The position numbers were made by a program, and so were the translations under genes. A stretch of DNA of 60,000 nt from Adiantum capillus-veneris (Eukaryota; Streptophyta; Polypodiopsida; Polypodiales; Pteridaceae), in assembly GCA_014529385.2 (NCBI GenBank), contig CM043942.1, forward strand, positions 59,265,184 to 59,325,183, read 5' to 3'. Under the pieces are notes generated by a model. That model saw only the letters and a list, made by a program, of their open reading frames with translations, was not told where the DNA came from and ran no database searches. Positions 56,311 to 60,000 of this stretch are shown here, piece by piece. Position 1 is the stretch's first letter, and the number at the start of each line of letters is the position of its first letter.

Positions 56311-57320
56311 GCTCATTTTAAATGCTAGATAGTTTTCTAAGTCTTAAATTTTGTGGTTTTCTTTATTTTAAAGTCACATGATCACAAATAATTATTTCTT
56401 ATATTATTAAATTCAATAACACATTTGCTTCTCTCAATGTTCCTAATAACCTTATATGTAAATTTGGTTGTTTGACAAAATCTTCAAAAATATAGGGCGT
56501 TGGAATTTTTGAAAGAATTGAAAGGATGAGATATCTTTGATATGTCAGAAAAACATGCTCAAGAAACTAATCAAGGTCACAAAATTTAAAAGGAAGTTTT
56601 TTGAAAGTGCAAACACATCCACAATGTTCATTATTAGGTCAAAGATTTTCACTTCAATGCATTTGGTTGTCTTTATTTAACACCTAAAAATACAATCCAA
56701 TTTACAAACTTAAACAATTTTCAGACATTATACAATCATTTCTGTGCAATAAACCTTGATACAATGTTCCGATTGCTACATGACAAGCTAAAAAATTGTA
56801 ATAGTCCTAGCTTCCCTCTAGTATCATCTAGAAGAAAAACAAAATCATAGTTTGGACCAAAATACTCGCACTTTATATCTTTGAATAAAATCTTGTTGCA
56901 ATTGAAGAACTAGATTTTCACATAATCCAAAGGAAAAATTCTTCATAAACCATTTTCACTTTGATACTCGATGTCTACTATCTAAGCAAGTAATTGGCAT
57001 TTACAAAAAATGTTGAATATATGTTTAATCTAGTTATTTGTAATACAAAGATAATTATTTCAAGTTCTTACACAATGAATTCACAATAGAAGAACTTATT
57101 TCATTCTCAATAGAATATTAAACCTTAATCACAAGCTAAGTAGTATAAGTCCCTAATGTATATGAACCATATGATTCCAAGGCAATAAGTTGACATATCT
57201 TCTCCCATATATTCTTCCATAATTTTGGTCTGGTATTCGCACACTATGACCTTGAGATCTTCAACAAGATAGTAAGGCCAGAGAACAATGTTTTTGAAAC
57301 ACTTAAAGAGTCTTTAGGGG
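56311..57320. other. AT-rich stretch without recognised features
   Basis: About 1 kb with no ORF of note, no repeat core and no TIR. Confidence 0.45.
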
Positions 57321-57618
57321 AACTAGAATAACCAACCTATGGCCTAAAGTCCACAGGGTGTCATGTGATATTTTATAAGATGTGACCATAGATAACTAAG
57401 TGATTTCATCCATGGGGTGGTTTAAGTGCCCCTGTGGAGGTTCTATGTCATCACCCTATGGCCCTAAGGCCTTAGGGTATCCCAAATGCTATTGGATAAC
57501 TTATGTTTCCTTCCAGAGATTTTATGTTGACACCCTTTGGCTCTAAGATTGTAGAGTAGCCCAAATGCTTATGTGCCCTTTTAGAGACTCTATCTAATCA
57601 CCCTATATCCGTAAGATT
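57321..57618. repeat. Palindrome-rich degenerate repeats, segment 5
   Basis: Cores such as CACCCTATGGCCCTAAGGCC followed by GTAGGGTAGCCC recur. It continues across element A3 into 58968-59310. Confidence 0.7.
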
Positions 57619-57622
57619 TTAG

Positions 57623-58967
57623 CACTACAATGGTAACCTAACAGGACATAAAAGTGTCCTTTCAGGGTTTTGAAAAAAAATTCCAAAACCATAGTAGATC
57701 CACTCATTTTGAGAAATCCTTTCATGAGCTTATATTTCAATAACTACTACATATGGAAAAAATGAGAAACTTATAATTTTTCTCATCCCTTGGTCACTAC
57801 AAGCCTCCAAAGTTGATGAACCAGTGCATTTTGCCCAAAACAACAGTTTCTTACGGTTGATTGCATATAAATAAGAGTGGGGATTTTTGTAGGACCTGAG
57901 ATAAAATGCCCCGTTAACTTCAATGGGTTGGTGACCAAAACATATGGTTGCTTTTACCTCACTAATGTTTTTTTGGGCAAAAACAATAGGTACAAAAAAG
58001 TTGCGTTTTTGCCATTCTGCGGACCTATCATCAAAGTTTCTATAGTCACGCCCAATACAGATACTATATACATGTATTCTTAGTTCCCTTTGGGCCTTTG
58101 GATTCAAAAGGAGCCATGGAGCATGTCAAAAGGATAATGGATCTCTTACAATTGGAACCTTGGTGGCAATGATGAAGTGCTAGATACAGCAAACATGAAA
58201 AAACTGGCTTTAGCATTATGACCTCTAGAAACCCATAGAAACTACTCAATATTTAGCCAAGAATGTTTGTAGTCTATCACTAGATATGTTTACTACCTAC
58301 AAAATACACACAATTGGCCTAAAAAACTAGCAATATTGAGAAAGTTATACTTGCTGCTCTAAAATGTATCGTATTCTTCAGCAAATCAAAAAACTCAACC
58401 ATCATCATATACTATGCTATATAGCATATTAGGTCCCCCAAAACTCAAGGAAGATTAGCTTTATGTTATACATTACACTTACACAATCAAAATTGAATTT
58501 GGATATCAAGAAAGCCACTAAAAAAATCATAAAAGTGCTAGGTTTGGCCAAAAAAACAGGATTATGCAATTCTTGTAAATTGGTCATAACTTTAAATTTT
58601 AACACTTAGCTCTCTCTACAAGCATCAAAACATATTGAGAACTATGAAGGCCTAACCTCTAGCCATCTAAACCTCACAAACATGAAGTTTAGAGTGGTAT
58701 GGTTGCCAAAAATTGAAAAAAAGCTAAAAATAGGACCCGTTTTCTCACACAGTTTAGGTTCAAAAATGTTGTGCAAGAGTAAGGTTAATGGTGAGATCGA
58801 TACTCCAAAAAAAATGCTAAGTTTTTTTCAGCTCATAAGGAAAATTTGTGGGTATATAGCACCTAGAAATTCATTTTCATACTCTTCAAATAATTCAAGC
58901 AAAATGGTCACTTAACATGACACAAAAGTGTCCAAGGACATAAAAGTGTCCTATTACCATTCTAGTG
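57623..58967 (+). mobile_element. CACTA-like non-autonomous element, copy A3 (1345 bp)
   Basis: The ends are CACTACAATGGTAACC and the inverse of CACTAGAATGGTAAT. TTAG flanks both sides (57619-57622 and 58968-58971). The same palindromic repeat without an element occurs at about 59091-59107 (GTAAGATTGTAGGGTAGCC), confirming the insertion point and a 4-bp duplication. It is collinear with A1 throughout. A minus-strand ORF of 125 residues (58107-57730) partly matches a 94-residue ORF in A1; I do not recognise a transposase in it. Confidence 0.88.
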
Positions 58968-58971
58968 TTAG

Positions 58972-59310
58972 GGTAGCCCAAATGATATTGGGGGATTCTA
59001 TGTTGACACCCTATGGCCCTAAGACTATAGAGTAGCCCAAATGCTTATGTGCCCTTTTAGAGACTGTTTGTAATCACCCTATATCTGTAAGATTGTAGGG
59101 TAGCCCACATGCTTTTGTTGGATTCTATGTTGACACCCTATGGACCTAAGCCTATAGAGAAGCCCAAATGCTTATGTGCCCTTTTATAGACTCTATTTAA
59201 TCAGCCTAAATACATATGGTTGTAGGGTAATCCATTTGCTTTTGGGGGATTCTATGGCCCTAGGGCCATAGGGTGCCATGTCTACAAAGAACTCTATGAT
59301 CCTCAAGTCA
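58972..59310. repeat. Palindrome-rich degenerate repeats, segment 6
   Basis: Tandem segments with ACACCCTATGGCCCTAAGAC, GTAGCCCAAATGCTTATGTG and a perfect 20-bp palindrome, CTATGGCCCTAGGGCCATAG, at 59252-59271. Confidence 0.75.
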
Positions 59311-59607
59311 TAGGGTGGGTGTTCTTCCCAAACTTCATATGATCACTTAACTTTGAAGTATTACATAATATATCTTATGACCATATATATATGTAGAATT
59401 ATTTTTTCCACAACATGTCCATACAATAAGTCTAATTCATTTAATCTGAAAAAACTCAAACTTACAAGTTCACATTTTTCCAAAGAAAATAAATTGAGAA
59501 AAATAACAAACCAAACATCAATGTTTTTAACATCATGGGAGGATTTGAGATGGTAAAAATAAAATAGAATGATAATAATAATAATCTAAATATCATGGGT
59601 GGCTAGC

Positions 59608-60000
59608 TTAACATGTTTCTTGTAGAATTTTTAGAATGGCATCAGCACTTGCATCCAATGGTTCTTCAATTTCTTCTTCCTGTGAATCCTTGGCATTGAC
59701 TTTCTGTGTGGTATCCACACCTGCCCACCTTCTAAGATCAAGGTCTTCTTCCACTATGGAATGGAAAAGAGCTTCTAATTGCATCATTTGATCACTAGTA
59801 CATGCAACTGATATCACCTTTCTCTGTTGATGTAGTGCCTCTTTAGTCCCATAGCCTAATGAGAAGATGTCTATTACTTGATCATCTTCTTTGACACAGA
59901 TGCATTTGATTGCACGATGCACAAAAAAATATTTGTCCGTGGTCACAGCATCATACTTGTCGTCGTTGATGCAGAGAGTATGCATTGGCTCCAACAACGA
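59608..60000 (-). CDS. Unrecognised ORF, runs off the right edge
   Basis: On the minus strand the frame is open from the window edge to a stop at 59608, about 130 residues, so the start is not visible. It shows KYFFVHRAIKCICVKEDDQV, an acidic C-terminal half (KDSQEEEIEEPLDASADAIL) and ends LKILQETC. The composition is that of a normal soluble protein, with few repeats. I do not recognise the family. It may be the last exon of a host gene. Whether it connects with the FCP1-like copy 10 kb away on the same strand is unknown. Confidence 0.45.
   Translation of the reverse strand, partial: SLLEPMHTLCINDDKYDAVTTDKYFFVHRAIKCICVKEDDQVIDIFSLGYGTKEALHQQRKVISVACTSDQMMQLEALFHSIVEEDLDLRRWAGVDTTQKVNAKDSQEEEIEEPLDASADAILKILQETC

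Overview
The window looks like nuclear DNA of a land plant. It is AT-rich and packed with Ty1/copia and Ty3/gypsy retroelements, two of which carry primer-binding sites matching the 3' end of plant initiator-Met tRNA. It also holds small terminal-inverted-repeat (TIR) DNA elements, long CT/GT/GA microsatellites and two satellite-like repeat fields. I see no bacterial or organellar gene organisation, no rRNA or tRNA gene, and no host gene that is clearly intact. The exact plant lineage cannot be read from this sequence.

Layout. 1-3370: sparse DNA with a 288-bp TIR element, microsatellites and the LTR/leader remnant of a gypsy-like element. 3370-20000: a head-to-tail array of about 24 units of roughly 675 bp. 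Each unit is bounded by the terminal repeats of a hAT-like non-autonomous transposon plus a short linker, and each carries its own CA microsatellite. A CT-rich CCAAT/TATA promoter-like module sits inside the array (10768-11013) and again at its right end (20001-20440). The right-hand copy is split by a 217-bp solo hAT-type MITE with a perfect 8-bp target-site duplication. 20.4-25.4 kb: low-content DNA with two short unrecognised ORFs, a 330-bp direct duplication and several microsatellites.

25.7-44.15 kb is a stack of nested transposons. An old minus-strand Ty3/gypsy element (gypsy-1, 27382-33951) is cut at its integrase by a minus-strand Ty1/copia element (25700-27381), in its gag by a 1.33-kb CACTA-like element (30425-31756), in its LTR by a 282-bp TIR element (33160-33441), and probably at its outer end by a nearly complete second Ty3/gypsy element (gypsy-2, 33956-44152). 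Gypsy-2 has 2.16-2.17-kb LTRs, a PPT, a PBS-like site and gag-protease-RT-RNase H-integrase domains in order, but its reading frames are broken.

44.15-60 kb is dominated by degenerate repeats built around a palindrome whose half-site is GCACCCTATGGCCCT. They surround a broken FCP1/SCP-like HAD phosphatase gene copy (48321-49697, minus) and a duplicate of that gene's upstream part (52885-53660). Two more 1.34-kb CACTA-like elements and one more 288-bp TIR element lie here. The window ends in an unrecognised minus-strand ORF that runs off the right edge.

Most of the biology here is transposon biology. The strongest signals are the hAT-derived satellite, two small TIR families with 4-bp target duplications supported by several copies and by related unoccupied sites, and the palindromic satellite. 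Gene-like host content is limited to the FCP1-like pseudogene, its duplicate, and a few ORFs of unknown status.
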